From the NCBI RefSeq assembly GCF_000758585.1, contig NZ_CP009281.1, positions 372,001-436,000 on the forward strand: DNA of 64,000 nt, given 5' to 3'. Source of the stretch: Paenibacillus sp. FSL R5-0345. Lineage in GTDB: Bacteria > Bacillota > Bacilli > Paenibacillales > Paenibacillaceae. Under the pieces are notes generated by a model. That model saw nothing but the letters and a program-made list of their open reading frames with translations, had not been told where the DNA came from and made no database searches. Each line of letters opens with the position of its first letter. The first letter of the stretch is position 1. The position numbers and the translations under genes were made by a program. Below are positions 1-9,218 of the stretch, in pieces.

Positions 1-42
1 AAAGGGTTTATCTTGGCTATAACTCCGTCGTACAAGCCTTAA
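1..42 (+). CDS. possible 3' end of an upstream gene (partial)
   Basis: Frame 1 reads KGFILAITPSYKP and then stops at 40-42. A strong terminator follows 4 bases later, which is what the end of a rightward gene would look like. Only 13 residues are visible, so no family can be assigned, and the reading could be chance. Confidence 0.3.
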   Translation, partial: KGFILAITPSYKP

Positions 43-45
43 TTC

Positions 46-90
46 ATAATAAAAGACTCTTCCAAGCAGGCTGGAAGAGTCTTTTATTAT
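46..90. terminator. bidirectional intrinsic terminator
   Basis: The arms at 46-64 and 72-90 are perfect complements around a 7-nt loop. They end in A-rich and T-rich sequence, so the hairpin can work on both strands. It would end an upstream rightward gene and the leftward TPM-domain gene. Confidence 0.85.
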
Positions 91-99
91 GGAGATGGA

Positions 100-2430
100 C
101 TACCACTTGGATCCGCCTGATGAATTTCGGCCGGACTTTCCTCCGCCGCCACCCCAAGAAGAGCCGCCGGAGGATTTGCCACCACCGCCGCCTCCGCCCC
201 AGGAAGAACCACCGGAGGAACGTCCTCCACCAAATCCGCCCGAGGAAGGGGGACCAGAGGACATCCGCTTGCGGGCCTGTGCACGACGTTGCTGTTCTCT
301 CATCATAGCTAATTGGGCTAGCCGTTCTTCCTCTTCCTTCTGGCGAACGAGTCGGTTCGCTTCATTTACAAAGGAAGTGATCTGCGAATCATAAGAACGG
401 CTTAGGGACTCCAGTTCCTCAAGATTGTAAGGCCGGGACGTCAGGCGATGCTCCAGTGCACTGAATTCTGGCAATAAGGATAGCTCGAAGCGAATTCTAG
501 AGGATAACCCTCTGCTATGCAGCATTCGCTGGGTGGTTTCCACCCGGCTTTGCCCTTCAGAGAACAGGCGAGTGACCTTATCCAGTCTTTCATGGAGTGC
601 ATTTAGACTCTCCGAGATACCATCGAACTGTCTTGCAGCCTCATCCAGTAAGGATAGCAACTGCTCAAGCGCATTGTGGGCCTTGTCATATTCCCCGCGT
701 TCATCGCTGGTCCAATTCTCAATCTGCGCCACTTCACTTGCACCCTCCCGAAGGCGAGTGCTCCACTCTGTTAGAATGTTCTCCACAGTTGCTACATGTT
801 GTTCTTCAAAATATATTCGTGCTTCTGTAATCCGGCTCTGCAGTCCGTCTCGCCGCTGCTTTAATTGGCTCCATTCGGTGCGGAATGTCTCTAAATCTCT
901 GTGGTTATTCTGCCGAAGAAGTGCTTGTTGTTCTGTCATAGCAACAGCCTCATCCAGGAGAAGATCAAGATTGGCGCCAATCCTGCGCACCTCATCCATA
1001 TCTCCTGCGCGTAGCGGTGCTTCAAGAGTCAGCGACTCTACTCGGGCCTGCTCCAGACGGTCATAAGGTTTTATCTTCATGTTATGGAGTGAATTCTGTT
1101 CGATGATGCTTGTGATTTTCGCACGGGATGCAGCTAATACCGTAGGGAAATGGTTTAGCTTATCATCATAGAGATCGACATCCTTCAGGTCTTGTTCAAT
1201 TTTTTCTTGGCGCTCTTGCGCATCCTCGGTAATTTCTTGTGCAGCAATAGGGTCAAAGAGCTCTAATTGATCTGCTTTTGAGGTCTCCTCGGCAAGCTCC
1301 TTAAGCTCTTCAACAATTTCTTGAAGTGCATAACCAGTTTCTTTAACCGCATCTTGCAGCTGCTCTTCAAGCTCTGGCGTATCCTCTTTAAGCTCTGTGA
1401 TGCGTTGTTTAACGTTGCGATCTGCTTCACTGATAACTGCAATGTTCTTCTCTTCCTCCTCAAGCGCTGTGCGGAAGGATGCCTCTGTCTGCTGCAATTG
1501 TTCCACGGCAGCTTTAAGGGCATTCAGACGATAGAAGGGTGGCTGTGTACCTTGCCCATCACTTTGCAGCGAAGAGATTTCAACGAGCTTTGCAGACAGT
1601 CGTTTTGAAATGCCTTCTACCAGCACCTCGGTTTTGCCCTGAACGATCCCCTGAAATGGCTTTAATGATTCCAATGCTCGATTCGCTTGTACAAGCAAAT
1701 TGGATAACTGTTCCTGTTGCTCGCTTAGCTGTTTACGTCGACGCAGACCTGTGATCACTATAAAGAGCACAAGTAGGATTAGTACGGTTCCAATTACAAT
1801 GGCAGCAATCTTGAACATGGAGCTACTGGAGCGGCTTTCGGAACTGACTGAGGTTCCTGGATTGCTGGAGGTGCCGTTCTCTAAACCGCCGTTCGTACTG
1901 CCAATTGCACTGCCACTTCCTGCGTTTCCTCCAGCATTTCCGGTGCTATCTCCGATGGAATGGACCGCTTTAATTAAGGCCTTTGTCCCTCCAGCGAAGT
2001 CTCCTTCTCTGGCATAAGGTATGAAATAAGTATCAAGTAACGCTGTAATGGCAGCATTTCCTGAGCTCCCCCCCTGATTCTGGGACCAGGCATTTAACGA
2101 GTTTTGAAAGCCTGGGTTGTTAAAATTCAGTTCAATGGACTGATCGCCAGCGGAGATTAGCAAGAGAATATCGCGTGTGGACAGTCCCCATGAGGCATAA
2201 GTTTCATCAGCGTACTTATCGGCTGGAGTGCCGTTTAAGGAATCTACGGTGAGTACATGCATAGTAACGAGATCCCCAGTGGCGGCAGCAGAAATGGATT
2301 TCGCTTCTGCGGAGCTAAACATTCCAGCGCTATCAGTAACTAATCCCTGCTGAGTAGGAATTACGGCGGCATATGCACCGGGTACCCATAACACGCTGAT
2401 TAATAAGAATAAAGCTATATACTTTTTCAA
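100..2430 (-). CDS. TPM-domain membrane protein with long coiled coil and Gly/Ser-rich tail
   Basis: The product has a signal peptide (hydrophobic stretch ending at AYAA), then a TPM/Psb32-type domain at about 25-165 (DSAGMFSS, GLSTRDILLLIS), a Gly/Ser linker and one membrane segment near 205-230 followed by basic RRRK. About 450 residues of acidic, EzrA-like coiled coil come next, then a tail of SGG and WGGGGG repeats. TPM domains occur in YgcG-like membrane proteins of poorly known function; the Gly-rich tail is typical of that group. The longest frame begins at a TTG at 2466 without a ribosome site; a TTG at 2430 follows GGAG by 9 nt and gives MKKYIALFLL, a cleaner signal peptide, so it is preferred (776 aa). 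Localisation in the membrane is well supported. The cellular role is unknown. Confidence 0.8.
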   Translation of the reverse strand: MKKYIALFLLISVLWVPGAYAAVIPTQQGLVTDSAGMFSSAEAKSISAAATGDLVTMHVLTVDSLNGTPADKYADETYASWGLSTRDILLLISAGDQSIELNFNNPGFQNSLNAWSQNQGGSSGNAAITALLDTYFIPYAREGDFAGGTKALIKAVHSIGDSTGNAGGNAGSGSAIGSTNGGLENGTSSNPGTSVSSESRSSSSMFKIAAIVIGTVLILLVLFIVITGLRRRKQLSEQQEQLSNLLVQANRALESLKPFQGIVQGKTEVLVEGISKRLSAKLVEISSLQSDGQGTQPPFYRLNALKAAVEQLQQTEASFRTALEEEEKNIAVISEADRNVKQRITELKEDTPELEEQLQDAVKETGYALQEIVEELKELAEETSKADQLELFDPIAAQEITEDAQERQEKIEQDLKDVDLYDDKLNHFPTVLAASRAKITSIIEQNSLHNMKIKPYDRLEQARVESLTLEAPLRAGDMDEVRRIGANLDLLLDEAVAMTEQQALLRQNNHRDLETFRTEWSQLKQRRDGLQSRITEARIYFEEQHVATVENILTEWSTRLREGASEVAQIENWTSDERGEYDKAHNALEQLLSLLDEAARQFDGISESLNALHERLDKVTRLFSEGQSRVETTQRMLHSRGLSSRIRFELSLLPEFSALEHRLTSRPYNLEELESLSRSYDSQITSFVNEANRLVRQKEEEERLAQLAMMREQQRRAQARKRMSSGPPSSGGFGGGRSSGGSSWGGGGGGGKSSGGSSWGGGGGKSGRNSSGGSKW

Positions 2431-2553
2431 GCTGACACGCTCCAATCTGAAGGACTTTGTATTCAATATATTATGCTAATAATTATACTATATCATTAAC
2501 CATCAGGGACCCGGGGATCTTCCTATTCTTACATATCCGCGAGTTATACCAGC

Positions 2554-2586
2554 AAAAAAAGCCGCATTCCCTAAAAGGAATGCGGC
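2554..2586 (-). terminator. intrinsic terminator of the 47-aa gene
   Basis: A perfect 10-bp stem (2561-2570 with 2577-2586) around a 6-nt loop is followed, on the minus strand, by seven T. It sits 15 bases after the stop of the small leftward gene and supports that gene being real. Confidence 0.85.
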
Positions 2587-2601
2587 GAATATTCAGAAGG
2601 G

Positions 2602-2745
2602 CTATCTTGTCGGCAGACAGAGGATGTATTGCAATCTGGATTTAATTTCTTTTTGCCATTTTAAATCTCCAACTTTAACGGCAAGATTGAGCAGATCCAG
2701 ATAATCGTCAACCTGTAGTGTTGTTCGGGTAGAGGTAACGTTCAT
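2602..2745 (-). CDS. small conserved-looking protein, 47 aa, possibly iron-regulated
   Basis: ATG at 2745 follows AAAAAGGAG with good spacing. The product runs from MNVTSTRTTLQVDDYLDLLN to CLPTR (47 residues) and has its own terminator. The middle, from DDYLDLLNLAVK to EIKSRL, is an amphipathic helix pattern that weakly recalls IDEAL-type short helical domains. I do not recognise the family. A near-perfect Fur box lies 58-76 bases upstream of the start, so iron control is plausible. Small Fur-regulated proteins (FbpA, FbpB, FbpC) are known in Bacillus, but I see no clear match to them. The gene was too short for routine ORF calling; the ribosome site, terminator and upstream operator together make it likely. 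Confidence 0.7.
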   Translation of the reverse strand: MNVTSTRTTLQVDDYLDLLNLAVKVGDLKWQKEIKSRLQYILCLPTR

Positions 2746-2802
2746 GGGTGATCAGTCTCCTTTTTAACTTAAATATAGTAAAGTGAAATCAATAACTTCT
2801 TT

Positions 2803-2821
2803 AATAATGATAATCATTATC
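2803..2821. promoter_or_regulatory. Fur box
   Basis: The 19-mer AATAATGATAATCATTATC matches the classical Fur box consensus at 18 of 19 positions. It lies between the leftward 47-aa gene and the rightward GGDEF-EAL gene. On the plus strand TTATCA (2817-2822) and TATTAT (2840-2845) make a 17-bp-spaced promoter that overlaps the box. It could therefore control either or both genes. Confidence 0.8.
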
Positions 2822-3035
2822 AACTTATTTCATTATTGCTATTATCCACATTTTCCATCTAAAAAGCAATATAAAAATGTAGCATCCGTAATTTTATATA
2901 ATTTACAAAGGGAAGGGTCATCGATAGGATTTGCGTATATTGTGTGACATGGACGTGAATAGCAGGGATATTGCCATATTTTGTCGAATATTATTTAGGC
3001 TATTACTGTAAAATCAGTAAAAAGGGGGATGAGCG

Positions 3036-6000
3036 ATGAAGCAGGGTAAACTGTTGCTTCTGATTAGCATTCTATTTATGCTCTTACCTCCTACTGCCAT
3101 TCACGCCGAAAGAAAGGAGATAGAATATCAAGTAGAGTTGGGATATCCACCTTATAAATATGAGAAAGATGGGTACATGACCGGTTTTGATATTGAATTG
3201 AGTAGTTTGATCTTTGAGAAGCAGGATTACGACGTCCACTATAGTACAGGGAAGTTGGAGAATGTGTATAGTCGGCTGGTTCAGGGAGATATCGAGACTG
3301 CGGGTCTAATGGCAATTACAGAAAAACGAAAGCAAGAGGTGCTATTTTCAGACACTGTTTTCAAAAGCTATATTTCCATCTACGCAAGGCGAGGGCTTGA
3401 GGGTGAGATTAATTTAAAAACACTAGAACGATATAAGATAGGTCTAGGAAACGGGCAGTATTCGGAGACGGTACTAAACGGGAAATTAGGGATTAATGAT
3501 TACGTAGAATATGCAACGGTTCCTGAGGCTTTAAAGGCTCTTGAAAAAGGAGAGATCGACCTTCTATTTGAGAATCAAGGGGTGGTCGATTATCTGCTCG
3601 ATGAACAGGGGGAAACGAAGGATATTATAAAGGAATTGAGCGATCTCTACCCCAGGGATGTAGCATTTGCAGTCAGTAAATCCACACCGGAGTTGGTTTC
3701 TTATATTAACGAGAGATTGAACGAATTGCAGCATTCGGGTGCTTATGAAGAATTGTACCAGAACTATTTCTACGTTCATTCTGATTATTATAAAGGTATG
3801 ATCCACAAGAGAATAGCTTACGGAATAATCGTTCTATTCTGTCTGCTTATTCTTAGTTTAATCCTGCTTAAATTGTATATAAATCGTTTACGGCGTGCTG
3901 TTTATTCGGAACATCAATTTTTTGAGGATGTTATAGAGCATAGCGGCATGGTGGTCTGGGCGGTACAGGCAGATAAAACAGTAGTCCGGTTTAACAAGTT
4001 CGCTGAGCGGATGACAGGTTTAAGAGAGAAAGAGGTACTGGGCGTAAATCTTGAGGATATTGATGGTCTGAAGGGTAGTGCTGCTATTTTCCGGGAGCTA
4101 CTGGAACGGGCAATACGGCTCGAATATGTTAGCAACGTAGAAATTAAACTTCCAGATCAATCACCTGAAGCGCGCTATTTCTCATTCCGGACAACTTTAT
4201 TAAAAGGGCTAGATAAGCAGGCGGGCGATATCTTTGTACTTGTTGGTGTGGATATCGATGAACGTAAACAGAATGAGCTAAATCTGCAGCTAAGTTATGA
4301 GGAACTAGAAGCTACTTATGAAGAGTTGTCAGCGACAGAGGTCGATCTGCAGGAACAGTTTAATAAGCTCCAAATCAGTGAACGACGTTTCCGGCTTACC
4401 TCAGAAGGTTCTGGTGCATATATGTGGGAGTTTGATTTGGAGGCGAGACGTTTTAATTTATCAGATCGATGGTATGAACTCATGGGCTACATGAAGGATG
4501 AAATCAATTCGTTTGAAGATGGAGCGTTAAGTATAGTTCATCCCGATGACCTTGCTTCAACCCTTAAAATTAAACGAGATCACTTGAAAGGTATTACATC
4601 TATTTTCGAAACGGAATTTCGGATGCTTACCAAAGATAATCAAATTGTGTGGTTTGAAGTCAGAGGCAAGGCTACCCTTAATCCAAGGGATAAAGTTCTG
4701 TTATTCGTGGGCTCTTTGATTGATATCAGCGAGCGGAAGCAGGCTGAGCTTAAACTAAGCAACAGCTACCAAGAACTTGAAGCGACCTATGAGCAGCTTG
4801 CGACCACTCAACAGGAGCTTCAAGTGCAATATAATATGCTTCTAGACAATCAGAAATATATACATCGTCTGGCTTATGTGGATGAGCTTAGCAATTTGCC
4901 TAACCGTTTATGCCTTCTGGAGTCGATGGAGAAATACCTACAGCGTCCGGGCGGAAAATTTGCACTATTATTTCTAGATTCAGATAATTTTAAATACATC
5001 AACGATACATTGGGTCATAAATCCGGGGATGTACTCATTCAGAAGGCTAGTAAGAGATTGCAGTCATTGATGCAGGAAGGAGATATGCTCTCACGGCTAG
5101 GTGGAGATGAATTTGTTGTTTTTATTAAGGATACAGAAGACCGTGAGGATGTATTGAACCTAGCAGAGCGTATTATGAGATCGTTCAGACAGTCCTTTGT
5201 GATAGGAGAGAGTAATCTATACGTTTCGCTAAGCGTCGGAATTTCTTTTTATCCAGAGGATGGGGAGACGGCCGAACAAATTCTGAGCAATGCAGATGTG
5301 GCGATGTATCGTGCCAAAGAGGATGGTAAGGGAACTTATGTAGTCTATGACAAATCGATGCATACAGCGTTTAATGAACGAATGAATATAGAGAAGCATT
5401 TGCGCAGTGCTATGTACAATAATGAGTTTGAAGTGTACTATCAGCCACAGCTGGATATTCAGTCCGGATTCATTTCAGGCTTTGAAGCCCTAATTCGTTG
5501 GAATAGTCCAACGCTTGGCTCTGTATCTCCGCTTTCATTTATAAAAATTGCTGAGGATTCCAGACTGATCATCGATATTGGTGAATGGGTGCTTCGAGAA
5601 TCTTGCGTCTTTATGAAAGGCATTCAAGATCGTACAGGTGTTCCTTATAAAATATCGGTTAACATTTCGATTATTCAGCTATTCCAGAACGATTTTATCG
5701 AGATGGTACAGGATAGTCTGGCTGTAAGTGGTTTAAAGCCAAGCTGTCTTGAGTTGGAAATTACGGAGTCTATTTTCATGAAATCATTTAATGAGAGTAT
5801 CTTGGGTGATCTGCGGTTTCTAAAATCTAAGGGCATCAGTATCGCCTTGGATGATTTCGGAACGGGGTATTCGTCCCTTAGTTATTTGCAGCAATTGCCG
5901 ATTTCAACCCTCAAGATGGATAAAACCTTTATTGATTCGCTCTCAGAAGAAGAAGCTAACAGCAAGTCTTTTGTGCAGTTGATTATACAACTGGGGCATA

Positions 6001-6164
6001 ATATGGGACTAGAGGTTGTAGCGGAGGGGGTAGAAGAGGTTAGCCAGATGGATTTCCTCAAGTTGATAGGCTGCGACAAAGTTCAAGGCTACCTGATTAG
6101 CAGACCTGTACCAAAGCAGGCAGTAGTAGAGCTTTTGGAAACTCAGAGGCACTATGGAATATAG
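3036..6164 (+). CDS. sensor c-di-GMP enzyme: periplasmic binding domain-TM-PAS-PAS-GGDEF-EAL
   Basis: The N-terminus is a signal peptide ending near HAE. A family-3 solute-binding domain spans about 25-250 (YPPYKYEKDGYMTGFDIEL, then GEIDLLF), as in BvgS-type receptors. A single TM segment lies at about 258-281, and two PAS domains at about 290-410 and 450-575, each followed by a short coiled segment. The GGDEF domain has the intact signature GGDEF at 689-693, and the EAL domain has EAL at 817-819 plus LDDFGTGYSS and VVAEGVEE. Both enzymatic halves look intact, so the protein may make or break c-di-GMP depending on ligand. The product-inhibition I-site RxxD is changed to QEGD. The start has GGGGG 8 bases upstream. 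The ligand is probably an amino acid or similar small molecule (inference). Confidence 0.95.
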   Translation: MKQGKLLLLISILFMLLPPTAIHAERKEIEYQVELGYPPYKYEKDGYMTGFDIELSSLIFEKQDYDVHYSTGKLENVYSRLVQGDIETAGLMAITEKRKQEVLFSDTVFKSYISIYARRGLEGEINLKTLERYKIGLGNGQYSETVLNGKLGINDYVEYATVPEALKALEKGEIDLLFENQGVVDYLLDEQGETKDIIKELSDLYPRDVAFAVSKSTPELVSYINERLNELQHSGAYEELYQNYFYVHSDYYKGMIHKRIAYGIIVLFCLLILSLILLKLYINRLRRAVYSEHQFFEDVIEHSGMVVWAVQADKTVVRFNKFAERMTGLREKEVLGVNLEDIDGLKGSAAIFRELLERAIRLEYVSNVEIKLPDQSPEARYFSFRTTLLKGLDKQAGDIFVLVGVDIDERKQNELNLQLSYEELEATYEELSATEVDLQEQFNKLQISERRFRLTSEGSGAYMWEFDLEARRFNLSDRWYELMGYMKDEINSFEDGALSIVHPDDLASTLKIKRDHLKGITSIFETEFRMLTKDNQIVWFEVRGKATLNPRDKVLLFVGSLIDISERKQAELKLSNSYQELEATYEQLATTQQELQVQYNMLLDNQKYIHRLAYVDELSNLPNRLCLLESMEKYLQRPGGKFALLFLDSDNFKYINDTLGHKSGDVLIQKASKRLQSLMQEGDMLSRLGGDEFVVFIKDTEDREDVLNLAERIMRSFRQSFVIGESNLYVSLSVGISFYPEDGETAEQILSNADVAMYRAKEDGKGTYVVYDKSMHTAFNERMNIEKHLRSAMYNNEFEVYYQPQLDIQSGFISGFEALIRWNSPTLGSVSPLSFIKIAEDSRLIIDIGEWVLRESCVFMKGIQDRTGVPYKISVNISIIQLFQNDFIEMVQDSLAVSGLKPSCLELEITESIFMKSFNESILGDLRFLKSKGISIALDDFGTGYSSLSYLQQLPISTLKMDKTFIDSLSEEEANSKSFVQLIIQLGHNMGLEVVAEGVEEVSQMDFLKLIGCDKVQGYLISRPVPKQAVVELLETQRHYGI

Positions 6165-6197
6165 CTGTTAGATTCATACTTATAGATGAACACAAAC

Positions 6198-6223
6198 AAG
6201 CCCATGAAAATATCAGTGGGCTT
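6198..6223 (+). terminator. probable terminator after the GGDEF-EAL gene
   Basis: A 7-bp stem AAGCCCA/TGGGCTT around a 12-nt loop is followed by a T-rich stretch. It lies 34 bases after the stop. It is a modest structure. Confidence 0.55.
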
Positions 6224-6286
6224 ATTTATTCAAATATAAGAATTTATAAGTCTCACGCTATATATTATCCTTACATTTCTCGCATA

Positions 6287-6322
6287 AACGCTTACCGTCC
6301 ATTAGGGACGTCGAAGGCGTTT
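6287..6322. terminator. imperfect hairpin between convergent genes
   Basis: The outer arms AAACGC/GCGTTT and inner arms CGTCC/GGACG are separated by unpaired bases, and TTTTT follows on the plus strand. It lies just beyond the end of the leftward GGDEF gene. It could assist termination of the rightward gene. Confidence 0.4.
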
Positions 6323-6339
6323 TTGCTTGTGTTCAGTCT

Positions 6340-7437
6340 TTAGCTGATTACGATTTTATTCTTCCCTGTGTTCTTAGCCTCGTAAAGTGCATCATCTGCC
6401 TTCTGAAACGTAGAATTCTTGGAATCAGTACCTGTGAAATCATGCATACCGATACTGACGGTTACGCTTTTTCCATCCATTTCCGCAAAAGGGTTATCAG
6501 AGATGGTTGTTAGAATATGCTGCATAATCTCATGAGAATGATCAATGGTTTTAGCAGTCAGAATGACGACAAATTCTTCTCCGCCGTAGCGGGCGGCGAA
6601 ATCATCGGGACCGACATGTTCGAGTAGGATCGCGGCGACCTTTTGCAATACGATATCTCCAACGGAGTGTCCATAGGTGTCATTTACTTTTTTGAAATTG
6701 TCGATATCCATAACAGCTAGCTGCATGGGAAATGGATTACTCTGCTGATGATCGATCAGCCATCCCAAGTATTCATGAAACGTCTTATGATTATAAAGAT
6801 CAGTTAGAGGATCAATCTTAGATAGTCGGTCCATGATTATATTCTGAATGCGTAAATCCTGTTCTGACTTTACCGAGTTCTCCAGGGATCGCATCAAATC
6901 ACGCCCGCGACCGATGACTGCGAAGCCTGCTAGAGCAGTACCTGCAAAAATAAGTGCAATAATGATAGTTTGTGTGATCGGTATGTACCCTTGACTCGAG
7001 GTCTTGATAAATAAAACGATCGTGTACAGTAGACATATGGCAGAAGTGGCTATCATATAGCTTTTCTTCATATAGATCATGGATATATGCAGTGGCATTA
7101 GCATAATTAATGAAATCATATATAGTTCATTGCTGAGATTGATGATAATCAGAAGTGCAAATATATGGCTCGCCACTGTGATCGTTAGCTCAGACCATAG
7201 GGGTCTCCATCTATAGACACATTCCAGAATAATGATCAAAGTCACTATGATGGAATTAGGAATCACCGACTGTATTATAAAATTGCCCATGGTTAGGGTG
7301 GTGTCCGGGTGTTTGCCCCATAAGCATAGAGAAACCAAAAAATGAATACATAGATCCACAATCAGGATGATCCAGAATGCATTGAGAAGCACGCGATTCC
7401 AATGGGTCTGACGAGGAGTTTGAAATGTAGCATGCAT
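6340..7437 (-). CDS. membrane diguanylate cyclase (GGDEF)
   Basis: About 180 N-terminal residues form five or six hydrophobic membrane segments, then a short linker leads to a GGDEF domain (DPLTDLYNHKTFHEYL, then ARYGGEEFVVIL near 275-287). The active-site GGEEF is intact, so it should make c-di-GMP from GTP. The inhibitory I-site RxxD reads GPDD, so feedback inhibition through that site is probably lost. No EAL or HD-GYP partner is fused. The membrane part resembles MASE-like sensors only in general form. ATG at 7437 follows AAGAGGAAC. It is divergent from the chemoreceptor-like gene. Confidence 0.93.
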   Translation of the reverse strand: MHATFQTPRQTHWNRVLLNAFWIILIVDLCIHFLVSLCLWGKHPDTTLTMGNFIIQSVIPNSIIVTLIIILECVYRWRPLWSELTITVASHIFALLIIINLSNELYMISLIMLMPLHISMIYMKKSYMIATSAICLLYTIVLFIKTSSQGYIPITQTIIIALIFAGTALAGFAVIGRGRDLMRSLENSVKSEQDLRIQNIIMDRLSKIDPLTDLYNHKTFHEYLGWLIDHQQSNPFPMQLAVMDIDNFKKVNDTYGHSVGDIVLQKVAAILLEHVGPDDFAARYGGEEFVVILTAKTIDHSHEIMQHILTTISDNPFAEMDGKSVTVSIGMHDFTGTDSKNSTFQKADDALYEAKNTGKNKIVIS

Positions 7438-7580
7438 AATATGTTCCTCTTTTCCAGTGGCAATATGCTTATATATTCGACAATAGTAACGGATTCCCTC
7501 TCGGCGAATGAATGAAGTGCTCTTGGGATAATTGTTCGAAAAGGAATACTATAGAAAGTATTTCCTTTAATTAACTCTGC

Positions 7581-7589
7581 TGATATAAT
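7581..7589 (+). promoter_or_regulatory. extended -10 promoter of the chemoreceptor-like gene
   Basis: TGATATAAT is a perfect TGnTATAAT extended -10 element, 39 bases before the chosen start. No good -35 is visible, as is common for this class. Confidence 0.55.
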
Positions 7590-7627
7590 GTCAGAATACA
7601 TAACATCAATCGAGTGGAGTGGGAATA

Positions 7628-9145
7628 ATGATGCAGATTCGTCGAAGCCAGATTTTTGTAGTTGTCCTGTTGCTCCTTGTCAGTGTTTACAGTTTGTTGA
7701 TAGACATGTTCTGGATTCATAAGCTGGTAATCATTCTGCTTATGGCTTCTCTAGGCTGGGTCGTACTGAATTTGTCCCGCTATGGTTATCGTAAAGAATT
7801 GCTGCTGAAGGAATCTAAGAGTAAAGTGGAGCTTCTTGGTAATGAGATTGTAGTTACTTCGGACCGACTGCATGGTGCACTCGAAGAAATTAGCCGTCAT
7901 ACAGAAGAGTTGCAGCGGACAGCTGATTATTCACACGAATATGAGATGGATTTGCGGATTCGCAGTAACGAGGCTAAAGCTAATATTGAAGGGGCTTATC
8001 AGACAATGGACGGAGTAGCATCAGTTACTTCACATATCGAAGAGTTAACGGAGAGACTGGGATCAAATATGAAATACGCCCGTCAGGGCATGACAACCAT
8101 GGTTGATTCCTTGAGCATTGCAGATGCTGTGATGAAGGACCTGCAGATGCAGAGCGGAGACATGTTGGCTAAGTTTACTACCTTGAGTAACCATATCGCG
8201 ATGGTGGAAGAGATTAATACGCTTATTAACAGTATTGTGGATGAAACCTCTTTACTCGCGCTGAATGCTTCCATTGAAGCGGCACGCGCAGGTGAACAAG
8301 GCCGCGGATTTGCAGTGGTGGCTAGCCGGATCCGGCAGCTGGCAGATCAAAGCAAGAGCTCGGTAGACCGTTCCTCTGGCATCTTGCTCGACATTAATAA
8401 CGGAGTACAGCAAGTGCTGGAATCCGTTACGAAAGAGCAAGCTTCAGTGGAACGCGGGGTGAACGAGGTCGGCACTGTGAAGCTACGACTCGATGATATC
8501 GCGTCGAGAGTAGATGAAGTTGGCAGCGCCGTAACGGAAACCATCGATGCTGCCGAGAAGCAGGGCAAGCTGATTGTAGAAGTGACAACGGAGCTGAGTG
8601 GGGCGGTGGCTATCGTGAATGAGACGATTGCTAATGTGGATCTTACGCTGGAACAGGTGACACGGCAGCGGAACCAGATCGGTCAGCTGAACGAAGTCAG
8701 CGCCAATCTGTTGGCGGAGTCGCAATCGTTGCAGCAATCGGTTACTAGCATAGCAGGCCGAAAAGAAATCGAGATGAGCCAATATGCAGCCCGGCTTCAG
8801 GAAATGCAGAGTCTCTTGGAGAATATTTCAGTGAAGGAAGAGCTGTTCTCGCCGTATACTGAAGTTCATCAAGGTGTTCTAACCTCTTATATTAAGAAAA
8901 TTCCGGATGTGCAAGCCATTTGGTCCAATCGGACCGATGGGACCTTTATCTACTCCGAGCCGGCGGCAGGCCTCCTGAATGCCAAGCGGCGGGATTGGTG
9001 GAATGGGGCCATAAATGAAGGTGAATATGTTTCGAAGCCTTATGTATCAGCGATTACGAAGCGTTCTTGTGTTACATTATCCAGAGCGATTAAGAATCGT
9101 CAGGGAGATGTCGTTGGTGTAGTAGGTATCGATTTAGCGGTGTAA
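7628..9145 (+). CDS. methyl-accepting chemotaxis-type protein with C-terminal Cache-like sensor
   Basis: Two hydrophobic segments at the N-terminus form a hairpin (about residues 6-50) with almost no periplasmic loop. A coiled coil and an MCP signalling tip follow, with a highly conserved core from [20 protein letters not shown] to [12 protein letters not shown]. After about residue 390 comes a roughly 110-residue domain ([38 protein letters not shown]) that resembles half of a Cache/PDC sensor, such as chemoreceptors normally carry outside the cell. Here it follows the signalling domain and should be cytoplasmic. A GTG at 7619 is in frame, but ATG at 7628 is better spaced from GGAGTGGG. The protein may signal to non-flagellar targets (inference). 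Confidence 0.88.
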   Translation: MMQIRRSQIFVVVLLLLVSVYSLLIDMFWIHKLVIILLMASLGWVVLNLSRYGYRKELLLKESKSKVELLGNEIVVTSDRLHGALEEISRHTEELQRTADYSHEYEMDLRIRSNEAKANIEGAYQTMDGVASVTSHIEELTERLGSNMKYARQGMTTMVDSLSIADAVMKDLQMQSGDMLAKFTTLSNHIAMVEEINTLINSIVDETSLLALNASIEAARAGEQGRGFAVVASRIRQLADQSKSSVDRSSGILLDINNGVQQVLESVTKEQASVERGVNEVGTVKLRLDDIASRVDEVGSAVTETIDAAEKQGKLIVEVTTELSGAVAIVNETIANVDLTLEQVTRQRNQIGQLNEVSANLLAESQSLQQSVTSIAGRKEIEMSQYAARLQEMQSLLENISVKEELFSPYTEVHQGVLTSYIKKIPDVQAIWSNRTDGTFIYSEPAAGLLNAKRRDWWNGAINEGEYVSKPYVSAITKRSCVTLSRAIKNRQGDVVGVVGIDLAV

Positions 9146-9153
9146 TAAAACGA

Positions 9154-9190
9154 CAAAAGCAAGCCCTTTTATACAGGGGGCTTGCTTTTG
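9154..9190 (+). terminator. terminator of the chemoreceptor-like gene
   Basis: The 13-bp perfect stem CAAAAGCAAGCCC/GGGCTTGCTTTTG has an 11-nt loop and lies nine bases after the stop. The arms end in A and T runs, so it may also serve the leftward gene. Confidence 0.85.
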
Positions 9191-9218
9191 TTATTCCGAA
9201 TGTAATGTAGACTAGCTT

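Noticed and set aside
89..394. Rightward Pro-rich frame opposite the Gly-rich tail of the TPM gene
   Set aside because: It is the complement of the Gly/Ser repeat and has no start signals.
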